Source: an uncultured Collinsella sp. (GTDB lineage: Bacteria > Actinomycetota > Coriobacteriia > Coriobacteriales > Coriobacteriaceae). Taken from it: a DNA stretch of 14,162 bases. Within the stretch, counting starts at the first letter, position 1. Every line of letters begins with the position of its first letter. A program made the translations under genes and the position numbers. The DNA lies in assembly GCA_902489855.1 (NCBI GenBank), contig CABUBS010000030.1:1-14162 (forward strand). The letters are read 5' to 3'. The notes beneath the pieces were generated by a model. The model worked only from the letters and a program-made list of their open reading frames with translations. It did not search any database and had not been told where the DNA came from. Below, in pieces: positions 1 to 7,941 of this stretch.

Positions 1-3
1 CCA

Positions 4-16
4 AGGGTTATACCCT
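4..16. repeat. Short perfect palindrome AGGGTTATACCCT
   Basis: Five-base arms AGGGT and ACCCT around a TAT centre, just before the terminator hairpin at 23-48. It may be a small operator or chance; the gene to its left lies outside the window. Confidence 0.3.
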
Positions 17-22
17 AAGAGC

Positions 23-48
23 AAACCACCCCTTTTAGGGGTGGTTTT
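23..48. terminator. Bidirectional rho-independent terminator
   Basis: A perfect 10-bp stem (AAACCACCCC at 23-32, GGGGTGGTTT at 38-47) closes a 5-base loop. A short T run follows on the plus strand (45-48) and TTT on the minus strand. It lies 44 bases past the stop of the minus-strand ferredoxin gene, so it probably ends that transcript and also any plus-strand transcript arriving from the left. Confidence 0.8.
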
Positions 49-91
49 GATTGTGCACGGTGTACTTTTGAGTGTGCAAGTGGGGGAGTTA

Positions 92-277
92 TTACTCCTC
101 GACGATCTCGGTGATCGCGCCAGCGGGGCAAGCGTCCTGGCAAGCGCCACAGGCGACGCAGGAATCCTCGTCAGCGACGGTAGCGACGTCCTGGAGCTCC
201 AGAACGCCAGCGGGGCAGGAGTCGACGCAAACGCCACAAGCGATGCACTCGTCGGCATCAATTACGGGATGAGCCAT
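92..277 (-). CDS. 2[4Fe-4S] ferredoxin, clostridial type
   Basis: A 61-residue cytoplasmic electron carrier with two [4Fe-4S] clusters. The protein is almost entirely two ferredoxin repeats: CIACGVCVDSCP (Cys 11, 14, 17, 21) and CVACGACQDACP (Cys 40, 43, 46, 50). All eight ligands are present in the classical CxxCxxC...CP pattern, and the tail is acidic (EIVEE). Length matches small bacterial ferredoxins of about 55-62 residues. The start at 277 is chosen because AGAGAGG lies 8 bases upstream; a longer frame starting at 343 would begin inside the proposed -10 box. In anaerobes such proteins serve pyruvate:ferredoxin oxidoreductases, hydrogenases and related enzymes, but no partner is encoded nearby, so the redox partner is unknown. 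It appears monocistronic. Confidence 0.95.
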   Translation of the reverse strand: MAHPVIDADECIACGVCVDSCPAGVLELQDVATVADEDSCVACGACQDACPAGAITEIVEE

Positions 278-297
278 GGTAGTTTCCTCTCTGTTGA

Positions 298-323
298 CCG
301 ACGCTACAGGCGATGCGCGTCGG
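298..323. promoter_or_regulatory. Hairpin in the ferredoxin leader
   Basis: Arms CCGACGC (298-304) and GCGTCGG (317-323) enclose a 12-base loop. On the minus strand this lies in the untranslated leader between the proposed promoter (339-366) and the ribosome-binding site of the ferredoxin. It may stabilise the message; nothing shows a regulatory function. Confidence 0.4.
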
Positions 324-338
324 TTTGATTCGGGCAAA

Positions 339-366
339 AACATACCACGGGAGCGACCGTTTGCAA
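339..366 (-). promoter_or_regulatory. Probable promoter of the ferredoxin gene
   Basis: Read on the minus strand: -35 TTGCAA (361-366), 16-base spacer, -10 TATGTT (339-344). This gives a leader of about 55 bases before the ATG at 277. Both boxes resemble the housekeeping sigma consensus. Confidence 0.55.
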
Positions 367-500
367 TACCCTCTGGCCGGCATCTTCATACCGTTCGCCG
401 AGTATGCCAAGGTTTACTAAAAAACGCGCAGGTGGGGCCGTTGAGCTGCGTAAATGTTAGCTAAAGGTGACTTGAAATATAGGGCGATTGAGCGTGCTTG
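367..500. other. Intergenic stretch without recognisable gene
   Basis: Between the ferredoxin promoter and the 62-bp repeats I see no coding frame with a ribosome-binding site, no RNA gene and no clear hairpin. The bases are mixed and not markedly AT-rich. Confidence 0.5.
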
Positions 501-672
501 CGGAAACCGCATCCCATTATTTTGTCGAAAAACGGGTTGCAGTTTCCGGTTAGGCCCGCTAGCGGAAAATGCGAGCCGGTATCAGCTCTCAAAACGGGAT
601 ACGGTTTCCGGTTGAGCCTTCAGACGGAAACTGCGACCCGGAATCCACGCTCAAACCGGGATGAGCTTTCCG
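501..672. repeat. Three tandem 48-bp imperfect palindromes, 62-bp period
   Basis: Left arms start CGGAAA at 501, 563 and 625; right arms end TTTCCG at 548, 610 and 672, so the period is exactly 62 bases. Each unit is a 48-base imperfect inverted repeat. Unit 3, for example, pairs CGGAAACTGCGACCCGG with CGGGATGAGCTTTCCG. Unit centres are diverged, though units 2 and 3 share a CTCAAA tract. Spacers between units are 14 bases (549-562 and 611-624, both starting GTT and sharing GCC). This resembles a REP-type intergenic palindrome family rather than coding sequence. It lies about 130 bases upstream of the dnaK operator. Confidence 0.75.
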
Positions 673-799
673 CAAGACGGCCCCCAGGCACCCCCGGACG
701 CAAACCTCAGCCATCTCTACATAGATCTCAATAGATTTGCCGAGAACTCATTCAGCGCATCTACCTGCGCATTTAAGAACCTAAACTCTCAGCAATAAG
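673..799. other. Intergenic stretch between the repeats and the dnaK promoter
   Basis: No gene or RNA seen. The right half turns AT-richer toward the dnaK promoter. ATAAG-AAAT-CTTAT (796-809) is a short perfect inverted repeat that runs into the shared heat-shock element at 800. Confidence 0.5.
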
Positions 800-834
800 A
801 AATCTTATATGAATTGACTTAGATTTTGTATATT
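800..834 (+). promoter_or_regulatory. dnaK operon promoter with shared heat-shock operator element
   Basis: AAATCT (800-805), a 15-base interior, then AGATTT (821-826) form a 27-base dyad. The same dyad with the same spacing occurs at 11147-11173 before clpB, and the interiors share TATAT at the left and GACTT at the right. A -10-like TATATT (829-834) follows three bases later, so a protein bound here would cover the promoter. Because the operon encodes HspR, this is inferred to be its operator. It does not match the streptomycete/mycobacterial HAIR sequence CTTGAGT-N7-ACTCAAG. No CIRCE element (the HrcA operator) is visible. Confidence 0.65.
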
Positions 835-879
835 CCGGCCCATAAGGGGATACACTACATCCTGAAAGACAAGCCGAAA

Positions 880-907
880 CACCGCGCGGCAGACCGCCGA
901 GTCGGTG
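880..907 (+). promoter_or_regulatory. Structured 5' leader of dnaK
   Basis: Outer arms CACCG (880-884) and CGGTG (903-907) enclose an inner GCGG-CAGA-CCGC hairpin (886-897). The structure sits in the ~95-base leader, 13 bases before the purine-rich ribosome-binding site (GAGAGGG, 921-927). The clpB leader also carries a hairpin. Any role in stability or temperature sensing is speculation. Confidence 0.35.
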
Positions 908-935
908 CAAACGCACAAGAGAGAGGGAATTTCTA

Positions 936-2828
<1,893 letters not shown>

Positions 2829-2830
2829 TC

Positions 2831-3673
2831 ATGTCCGCCCGTAAAGCTCGCACGGAGGCGGCTGCCGCTGGCGTCGCCCCCGTTGACTCTGAGGAGAAGG
2901 ACGTGAAGATTCCCGTAGAGGCCGTTGACGATACCGAGGCCAATGAGGCCGCGGCCGCCGAGGCTGCCGAGAACCAGGTAGAGGATTCAAACAAGGAGGC
3001 GACGATGACCGAGGACGAGATGGTGGAAGCCGCTATCCGCGCCGGTGAGGAAGCCGCCGACAACGACTTTAAGCTCAAGTTCGAGCAGGCTCAGAAGGAG
3101 CTTGCCGATGTGCGCAATGAGCTCGATGCCGCTGCAGAGGCTCAGAAGGCCGCCGAGGACAAGGCGAAGGACGCCACCGAGCGCACCGCCCGTCTGCAGG
3201 CCGACTGGGAGAACTTCCGTCGCCGCACCGCCAACGAGCGCATCGCCGAGCGCGAGCGCGCGACCGAGAAGCTCGTCACCGCGCTGCTGCCGGTGGTCGA
3301 CGATATCGAGCGCGCGATCGACCACGCCCGCAGCCAGGAGCTTTCCGACGACTTTAAGCAGTTCGTCGATGGCGTTGACGCGGTGCATGCCAAGTTGCTC
3401 GATGTGTTCGCGCATGAGGGCGTTGAGCCCATCGACCCCAAGGGCGAGGCGTTCGATCCGCTCGAGCACCAGGCCGTGGGCCGCGTCGAGGACGCATCGC
3501 AGTACGACGAGACCGTCAACGACGTGTACCAGAAGGGCTACCGCATGGCGGACCGCATCCTGCGCTCCGCGATGGTGACGGTGACGTACGGTGGCGAGAA
3601 GCGCCCCGCGCCGGAGCCCGAAGCGGCGCCCGAGGATGCTGCGGCCGATACGGCCGAGAGCACCGAGGAGTAA
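2831..3673 (+). CDS. grpE: Nucleotide exchange factor GrpE
   Basis: Exchanges ADP for ATP on DnaK. The frame from ATG 2831, two bases after the dnaK stop, gives 280 residues, longer than the usual ~180-220. The first ~58 residues are low-complexity Ala/Glu. The conserved part is a long helix/coiled coil (about 60-150) with LQADWENFRRR near 121-132, then LLPVVDDIERAIDHA. The C-terminal beta-wing follows from about 197 (GVEPIDPKGEAFDPLEHQAV), with YQKGYRMADRILRSAMVTV. A second in-frame ATG at 3005 (residue 59) has an excellent ribosome-binding site, AAGGAGG at 2993-2999 with 5-base spacing, whereas the outer ATG has no obvious one. The real protein could be 222 residues, or both forms may be made by coupling. 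The acidic tail is probably disordered. Confidence 0.97.
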   Translation: MSARKARTEAAAAGVAPVDSEEKDVKIPVEAVDDTEANEAAAAEAAENQVEDSNKEATMTEDEMVEAAIRAGEEAADNDFKLKFEQAQKELADVRNELDAAAEAQKAAEDKAKDATERTARLQADWENFRRRTANERIAERERATEKLVTALLPVVDDIERAIDHARSQELSDDFKQFVDGVDAVHAKLLDVFAHEGVEPIDPKGEAFDPLEHQAVGRVEDASQYDETVNDVYQKGYRMADRILRSAMVTVTYGGEKRPAPEPEAAPEDAAADTAESTEE

Positions 3674-3678
3674 TTGAG

Positions 3679-3710
3679 AAGGGCCCCGGGGCAACACCCG
3701 GGGCCCTTTC
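3679..3710 (+). terminator. Strong hairpin terminator between grpE and dnaJ
   Basis: A perfect 12-bp stem (AAGGGCCCCGGG 3679-3690; CCCGGGGCCCTT 3697-3708) with a 6-base loop and a short T run (3707-3709). It begins five bases after the grpE stop. Lying inside an otherwise continuous chaperone operon, it probably reduces read-through into dnaJ-hspR or acts as an RNA-processing/stability element. Confidence 0.75.
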
Positions 3711-3781
3711 TGGCCTAGTGCCATATGAAAGCATGAGCCGTCGTCCACAAGGGCGGCGGACGTAACAGGAGAGGAGCTACG

Positions 3782-4747
3782 ATGGCTGCAGGCAAAACCT
3801 TCTATGACATCCTGGGCGTATCCAAGAGCGCCTCCGACAAAGAGATCAAGAGCGCGTTCCGTAAGCTCGCGCAAAAATATCACCCCGATGCCGGCGGCGA
3901 CGAGGCCAAGTTTAAGGAGATTAGCGAGGCCTACGAGACGCTTTCGGACGAGAAGAAGCGCAAAGAGTACGATCAGATGCTCATGTTCGGCGGCATGCCG
4001 GGCGCGGGCGGTGCGTATGGCGGCGGCTATGGTGCCGGTGCTGGCGCAAGCGGCTGGGGCGATATCTTCGACAGTATCTTTAGCGGCAACGGTGCCTGGG
4101 GCAGCGATTGGGGTTCGGGCTTTGCCGGGACCGCGGGCGCTGCCGGTGCGGGCGCGGGCCGCAACCGCGCGCGCAAGGGCGGCGACCTGTCGCTGACTGT
4201 CGATGTGACGGCCGAGGACGCGTTTCGCGGCGTGACGCACAAGGTCACCTACCGCATTCCCTCGACGGGCGAGCAGCAGACCATTACGGTCTCGGTGCCC
4301 GCGGGCGCGGTCGACGGCGGCAAGCTGCGCTACAAGCGCCGTGGCGAGTACGGTGTTGCCGGAGGCGAGCGCGGCGACCTGGTCGTGACCACGCATGTGG
4401 AGGAGCACCCGCTGTTCAAGCGCAAGGGTGCCGACGTGACCATGGAGGTGCCGATCTCGGTCTACGAGGCGGCGCTCGGCTGCACGGTGGACGTGCCCAC
4501 GCCCGGCGGTGCGACGGTTCGTCTGAAGGTGCCCGCGGGCACCCAGACGGGTAAGAAGTTCCGCTTTAAGGAGATGGGCGCGCCCGACGTTAAGCATCGC
4601 GGGCGCACGGGTGCGTTGCTCGTCGAGATCAAGGTGCAGGTTCCCACGAATCTGTCCGATGACGAGCGCGATGCCATGACCAAGCTGCGCGATGCCGACA
4701 CGCGCGACTATCGCGAGAAGGTCAACCGTTACAAGGCGACGTTCTAG
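3782..4747 (+). CDS. dnaJ: J-domain co-chaperone, type II (no zinc finger; CbpA/DnaJ2-like)
   Basis: Delivers substrates to DnaK and stimulates its ATPase. The J-domain spans about 5-68, with the catalytic HPD tripeptide at 34-36. A Gly/Ala/Phe-rich region (68-130) contains DIFDSIFSG, and the two-part C-terminal substrate-binding domain runs from about 133 (GGDLSLTVDVTAEDAFRGV) to the end. The four CxxCxGxG zinc motifs of type I DnaJ are absent; the protein has a single Cys. At 321 residues it fits type II proteins rather than ~375-residue DnaJ. The start has AGGAGAGGAG close upstream. It lies in the dnaK operon behind a hairpin terminator and 72 bases before hspR, where mycobacteria have a zinc-containing DnaJ1. 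A second, type I DnaJ elsewhere in the genome is likely. Confidence 0.93.
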   Translation: MAAGKTFYDILGVSKSASDKEIKSAFRKLAQKYHPDAGGDEAKFKEISEAYETLSDEKKRKEYDQMLMFGGMPGAGGAYGGGYGAGAGASGWGDIFDSIFSGNGAWGSDWGSGFAGTAGAAGAGAGRNRARKGGDLSLTVDVTAEDAFRGVTHKVTYRIPSTGEQQTITVSVPAGAVDGGKLRYKRRGEYGVAGGERGDLVVTTHVEEHPLFKRKGADVTMEVPISVYEAALGCTVDVPTPGGATVRLKVPAGTQTGKKFRFKEMGAPDVKHRGRTGALLVEIKVQVPTNLSDDERDAMTKLRDADTRDYREKVNRYKATF

Positions 4748-4759
4748 CTTGGTTGCGCG

Positions 4760-4780
4760 GCCTGTGGTTTGGCCACAGGC
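4760..4780 (+). terminator. Hairpin between dnaJ and hspR
   Basis: A perfect 8-bp stem, GCCTGTGG (4760-4767) and CCACAGGC (4773-4780), with a 5-base loop. The following sequence (TTATGATGG) has little T run, so it is a weak terminator at best. It may be a processing or attenuation site that lowers hspR relative to dnaJ. Confidence 0.4.
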
Positions 4781-4819
4781 TTATGATGGATGAGGCGAGA
4801 CGGAAAGGGGTCAGGTAGC

Positions 4820-5236
4820 ATGGCCGAGGACAATAGGAACAAACCGCTGTACATGATCAGCGTGGCGGCCGAGCTGACCGGCATGCATCCGCAGACTCTG
4901 CGCGTCTACGAGTCCAAGGGACTGGTGAACCCCCAGCGCTCGGGCGGTAACACGCGTCTGTATTCGCGTGCCGATATCGAGCGCCTGGAACTCATCAACC
5001 AGCTGACCGACGAGGGCATCAACCTTGCCGGCGTGGTGCGCATCCTCGATATGAAGGAGCGTGCCGAGGAGCGCGAACGCGAGAACGAGAAGCTCCGCGC
5101 CCGCGTACGCCAGCTCGAGGACGAGCTGCACGAGTACAAGATGCAAAAGAAGATCACCGCCCTGGCCCCGCGCGACGGCTCAGTTAACCCCGAGCAAGTC
5201 ATGCGCAAGCTGCTGGGCGCCGGCGGGGATTTGTAG
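4820..5236 (+). CDS. hspR: Heat-shock repressor HspR (MerR family)
   Basis: A 138-residue DNA-binding repressor that, in actinobacteria, shuts off dnaK and clpB promoters with DnaK as co-repressor. A MerR-type winged helix-turn-helix occupies about 10-75: PLYMISVAAELTGMHPQTLR, then RVYESKGLV, the wing NTRLYS, and LTDEGINLAGVVRIL, which is diagnostic of HspR. A charged coiled coil (about 77-112) follows, probably for dimerisation, then a short tail. The start at 4820 is chosen for AAAGGGG 8 bases upstream; an in-frame ATG at 4790 lacks such a site. It is the last gene of the dnaK operon, giving negative autoregulation. Its likely targets are the matching elements before dnaK and clpB; that link is inferred. 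Confidence 0.93.
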   Translation: MAEDNRNKPLYMISVAAELTGMHPQTLRVYESKGLVNPQRSGGNTRLYSRADIERLELINQLTDEGINLAGVVRILDMKERAEERERENEKLRARVRQLEDELHEYKMQKKITALAPRDGSVNPEQVMRKLLGAGGDL

Positions 5237-5262
5237 TTACGCGGTTTTACCAAACCGCGTAA
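5237..5262. repeat. Perfect 11-bp-arm palindrome directly after the hspR stop
   Basis: TTACGCGGTTT (5237-5247) and AAACCGCGTAA (5252-5262) around the loop TACC. It abuts the hspR stop codon and has no T run, so it is not a standard terminator. It could stabilise the 3' end of the message or be a protein-binding site. Confidence 0.5.
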
Positions 5263-5305
5263 CGGGCCGACGCTGCGCGCCGCCCAGAGCGACAATTTGT
5301 CATTC

Positions 5306-5347
5306 AAAAGGCAAGGCATGACCAGAAGGTCTATGCCTTGCCTTTTT
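5306..5347 (+). terminator. Terminator of the dnaK-grpE-dnaJ-hspR operon
   Basis: A 14-bp perfect stem (5306-5319 with 5333-5346) is continued by an inner GACC-AGAA-GGTC, with one bulged base at 5332, and ends in TTTTT. An outer inverted repeat CCAGAGCGA (5284-5292) / TCGCTCTGG (5361-5369) flanks it. Confidence 0.88.
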
Positions 5348-5369
5348 CATGCCAACTTGTTCGCTCTGG

Positions 5370-5505
5370 ACGTCGCTCGCTGTCCGTCCTCTACCTGCGG
5401 CGTTGCCTTGCTCCGGATGCGGTAGTCATTGGGGACGTTCTTAAATGACTAGTCGAAAGGGACACTCTTGCGCCAGATCTGCCGGCCCCACGCTGGGCTC
5501 GTCCT
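5370..5505. other. Intergenic region with a short direct repeat
   Basis: No gene seen. GGGACGTTCTT (5432-5442) is repeated as GGGACACTCTT (5459-5469), a 27-base period, with the palindrome GACTAGTC between them. It looks like a fragment of a dispersed intergenic repeat, but only a genome search could show that. Confidence 0.4.
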
Positions 5506-5509
5506 TTGC

Positions 5510-5538
5510 TTTACTGAGATAAAGTGAACGTGTAGATT
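5510..5538 (+). promoter_or_regulatory. Possible promoter of the hydratase gene
   Basis: -35-like TTTACT (5510-5515), 17-base spacer, -10-like TAGATT (5533-5538). It would give a leader of about 80 bases. A small dyad CTTTA-N6-TAAAG (5509-5524) overlaps the -35 box and could be an operator. Confidence 0.4.
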
Positions 5539-5593
5539 CGTAACCCACTCGCAACCGTTCTATGGCACGATATTGAACGAATGTATGCTATGC

Positions 5594-5610
5594 GCCCAAA
5601 TCTTTTGGGC
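5594..5610 (+). promoter_or_regulatory. Leader hairpin just before the hydratase ribosome-binding site
   Basis: GCCCAAA-TCT-TTTGGGC is a perfect 7-bp stem with a 3-base loop. It ends four bases before the GGGAG ribosome-binding site (5615-5619 region) of the hydratase, so it may affect ribosome access or message stability. Confidence 0.45.
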
Positions 5611-5625
5611 AGAGTGGGAGACAGT

Positions 5626-7926
5626 ATGGTCAAGCTGTACGAGGACGGCATCTACCTGCGCGGCGGCAGCGAGGTTGTGCCTGCGGCCGAGGCCGCTGAG
5701 CGCGGCATTACGCAGACACCCGAGGATGCCAAGCGCGGCACCATCGCGTATTCGATCCTTCAGGCACACAATACGTCCGGCGACCCCGAGGCGCTCAAGA
5801 TTCGCTTCGATGCCATGGCGAGCCACGACATCACCTTTGTCGGCATCATCCAGACGGCGCGTGCCTCGGGCATGGAGCAGTTCCCGCTGCCCTACGTGCT
5901 TACCAACTGCCATAACTCGCTGTGTGCCGTGGGTGGCACCATCAACGAGGACGACCACGTCTTTGGCCTCTCGGCTGCCAAAAAGTACGGCGGCATCTTC
6001 GTTCCGCCCCATATCGCGGTCATCCATTCCTTTATGCGTGAGAACTTCGCCGGCTGCGGCAAGATGATCTTGGGCTCCGACTCGCACACCCGCTACGGCG
6101 CTCTGGGCACCATGGCCGTGGGCGAGGGCGGTGGCGAGCTGGCAAAGCAGCTGCTGCGCGACACCTACGATGTCGCCTATCCCGGTGTCGTCGCCATCTA
6201 CCTCACGGGCGCCCCGCGCCCCGGCGTCGGCCCGCACGATGTGGCACTCGCCATCATCCGTGCCGTCTTTGCCAAGGGTTACGTTAAGAACAAGGTTATG
6301 GAGTTCGTGGGCCCCGGTATCGCGAGCATGACGACCGACTACCGCAACGGCGTCGACGTCATGACCACCGAGACCACCTGCCTGTCGAGCATCTGGGCCA
6401 CCGACGAGGACACGCACGCGTTTTTGACCATGCACGGTCGCGGCGAGGACTACCGCGAGCTCAAGCCCGCCGATGTTGCCTACTACGACGGCTGCGTCGA
6501 AGTCGATCTGTCGAGTATCAAGCCCATGATCGCGTTGCCGTTCCATCCTTCTAACGGCTTTGAGATCGACGAGCTCAACGAGAACCTCGAGGACATCCTG
6601 CATGAGGTGGAGCTCGAGGCCGCCAAGATCGGCGAGGGCAAGACGCACTTTAGCCTGCTCGACAAGATCGTCGACGGCAAGCTGCACGTGCAGCAGGGCG
6701 TTATCGCCGGCTGCTCGGGCGGCAACTACGACTCCGTGGTCCAGGCTGCTCGCGTGCTCAAGGGCGCTAACACCGGCTGCGGCGAGTTCTCGCTGTCGGT
6801 CTATCCCACGAGCCAGCCCGTGGCACTCGAGCTTACACGCCGCGGCTACATCTACGACCTTATGGAGGCCGGCGCGATTGTGCGCACGGCATTCTGCGGC
6901 CCGTGCTTCGGCGCCGGCGACACGCCTGCCAACAACGGCCTTTCGATCCGCCACACCACGCGCAACTTCCCCAATCGCGAGGGTTCCAAGCCGGGCAACG
7001 GTCAGCTGAGCGCCGTGGCCCTGATGGACGCCCGCTCCATTGCGGCGACGGCTGCCAACGGCGGCGTCCTGACGCCGGCGACCGACCTGCCCGAGGAGAT
7101 TTGGGACGAGGCCTGCGAGTACACCTTTGACGACGCGCCGTACAAGAAGCGCGTGTACTGGGGCTTTGGCAAGGCTGAGCCGGCCGACGAGCTGGTCGAG
7201 GGCCCCAACATCAAGCCGTGGCCCGCGATGGAGCCTCTCGGCGACGACATCCTGCTCAAGGTGTGCTCCAAGATCATGGACCCGGTCACTACGACCGACG
7301 AGCTCATTCCCTCGGGCGAGACGAGCTCCTTCCGCTCCAACCCGCTGGGTCTGGCCGAGTTTACGCTCAGCCGTCGCGACCCTGCCTACGTGGGCCGCTC
7401 CAAGGAGGTCGACGCGGTGGAAAAGCGCCGCGTTGCCGGCGAGGCGGCGGGCGACCTGGTGGCACTCGATGCCGAGCTTGCCAGCGTGTTTGAGGCGCTG
7501 ACCGGCGCGGGTGTCGCGGCCGATGCCAAGGCGACCGAGTTTGGCTCCATGCTCTATGCCAAGAAGCCCGGTGACGGTTCCGCCCGCGAGCAGGCCGCGA
7601 GCTGCCAGCGCGTAATTGGCGGCCTGGCCAACATCGTCCACGAGTACGCCACCAAGCGTTATCGCTCCAACGTGATGAACTGGGGCATGGTGCCCTTCCA
7701 GATGGAGGCCGAGCCCAACTTTGAGGTGGGCGACTACGTCTTTGTGCCGGGTATCCGTGCCGCACTCGATGGCGACCTCAAGAACATTGCTGCCTACGTG
7801 GTGCGCGCCGACGGTGCGGTCGAGCAGATTGAGCTCTATATTGCCGATATGACGGCCGAGGAGCGTGCCATCGTCAAGGCCGGCTGCCTGATCAACTACA
7901 ACAAGTTCAAGGCCGCTGCCGAGTAA
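5626..7926 (+). CDS. Aconitase-superfamily hydratase (YbhJ-like), [4Fe-4S]
   Basis: A 766-residue monomeric hydro-lyase of the aconitase fold, probably cytoplasmic. Visible hallmarks are GSDSHT (150-155), cluster ligands Cys 363 (in AGCSGG) and Cys 424 and 427 (in CGPC), and TTRNFPNREGS following them. The swivel-domain segment PSGETSSFRSNPLGLAEFTL contains the Ser/Arg pair that binds substrate carboxylates in aconitases. The 61-residue gap between Cys 363 and Cys 424 is close to the 63 of mitochondrial aconitase. The start at 5626 (MVKLYEDGIYLRGG) has GGGAG at suitable spacing; an in-frame ATG at 5581 would run through a hairpin. The overall sequence recalls the YbhJ/PRK11413 'putative hydratase' group rather than AcnA or AcnB, so citrate-isocitrate activity should not be assumed. 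No TCA-cycle genes are adjacent. Confidence 0.9.
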   Translation: MVKLYEDGIYLRGGSEVVPAAEAAERGITQTPEDAKRGTIAYSILQAHNTSGDPEALKIRFDAMASHDITFVGIIQTARASGMEQFPLPYVLTNCHNSLCAVGGTINEDDHVFGLSAAKKYGGIFVPPHIAVIHSFMRENFAGCGKMILGSDSHTRYGALGTMAVGEGGGELAKQLLRDTYDVAYPGVVAIYLTGAPRPGVGPHDVALAIIRAVFAKGYVKNKVMEFVGPGIASMTTDYRNGVDVMTTETTCLSSIWATDEDTHAFLTMHGRGEDYRELKPADVAYYDGCVEVDLSSIKPMIALPFHPSNGFEIDELNENLEDILHEVELEAAKIGEGKTHFSLLDKIVDGKLHVQQGVIAGCSGGNYDSVVQAARVLKGANTGCGEFSLSVYPTSQPVALELTRRGYIYDLMEAGAIVRTAFCGPCFGAGDTPANNGLSIRHTTRNFPNREGSKPGNGQLSAVALMDARSIAATAANGGVLTPATDLPEEIWDEACEYTFDDAPYKKRVYWGFGKAEPADELVEGPNIKPWPAMEPLGDDILLKVCSKIMDPVTTTDELIPSGETSSFRSNPLGLAEFTLSRRDPAYVGRSKEVDAVEKRRVAGEAAGDLVALDAELASVFEALTGAGVAADAKATEFGSMLYAKKPGDGSAREQAASCQRVIGGLANIVHEYATKRYRSNVMNWGMVPFQMEAEPNFEVGDYVFVPGIRAALDGDLKNIAAYVVRADGAVEQIELYIADMTAEERAIVKAGCLINYNKFKAAAE

Positions 7927-7941
7927 CGCACTTAATTGTCC

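Noticed and set aside
278..343. N-terminal extension of the ferredoxin to 343
   Set aside because: It would start inside the proposed -10 box, lacks a ribosome-binding site and adds non-conserved residues.
501..672. CRISPR-like array
   Set aside because: Only three units; the repeated part is a long diverged palindrome, the 14-base gaps resemble each other, and no cas genes are present.
498..734. 78-codon plus-strand frame over the 62-bp repeats
   Set aside because: It simply reads through the palindromic repeats, with no ribosome-binding site and no coding bias.
814..834. TTGACT as the -35 of the dnaK promoter
   Set aside because: It lies only 9 bases from the TATATT box, far too close. 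It is better explained as part of the shared operator-like element.
2987..4597. 536-codon open frame antisense across grpE and dnaJ
   Set aside because: It crosses two real genes and a terminator hairpin and has no motif or plausible start.
5560..7641. 693-codon open frame antisense to the hydratase
   Set aside because: Same codon-bias artefact; repetitive Leu/Ala/Gly/Val/Asp composition and no known motif.
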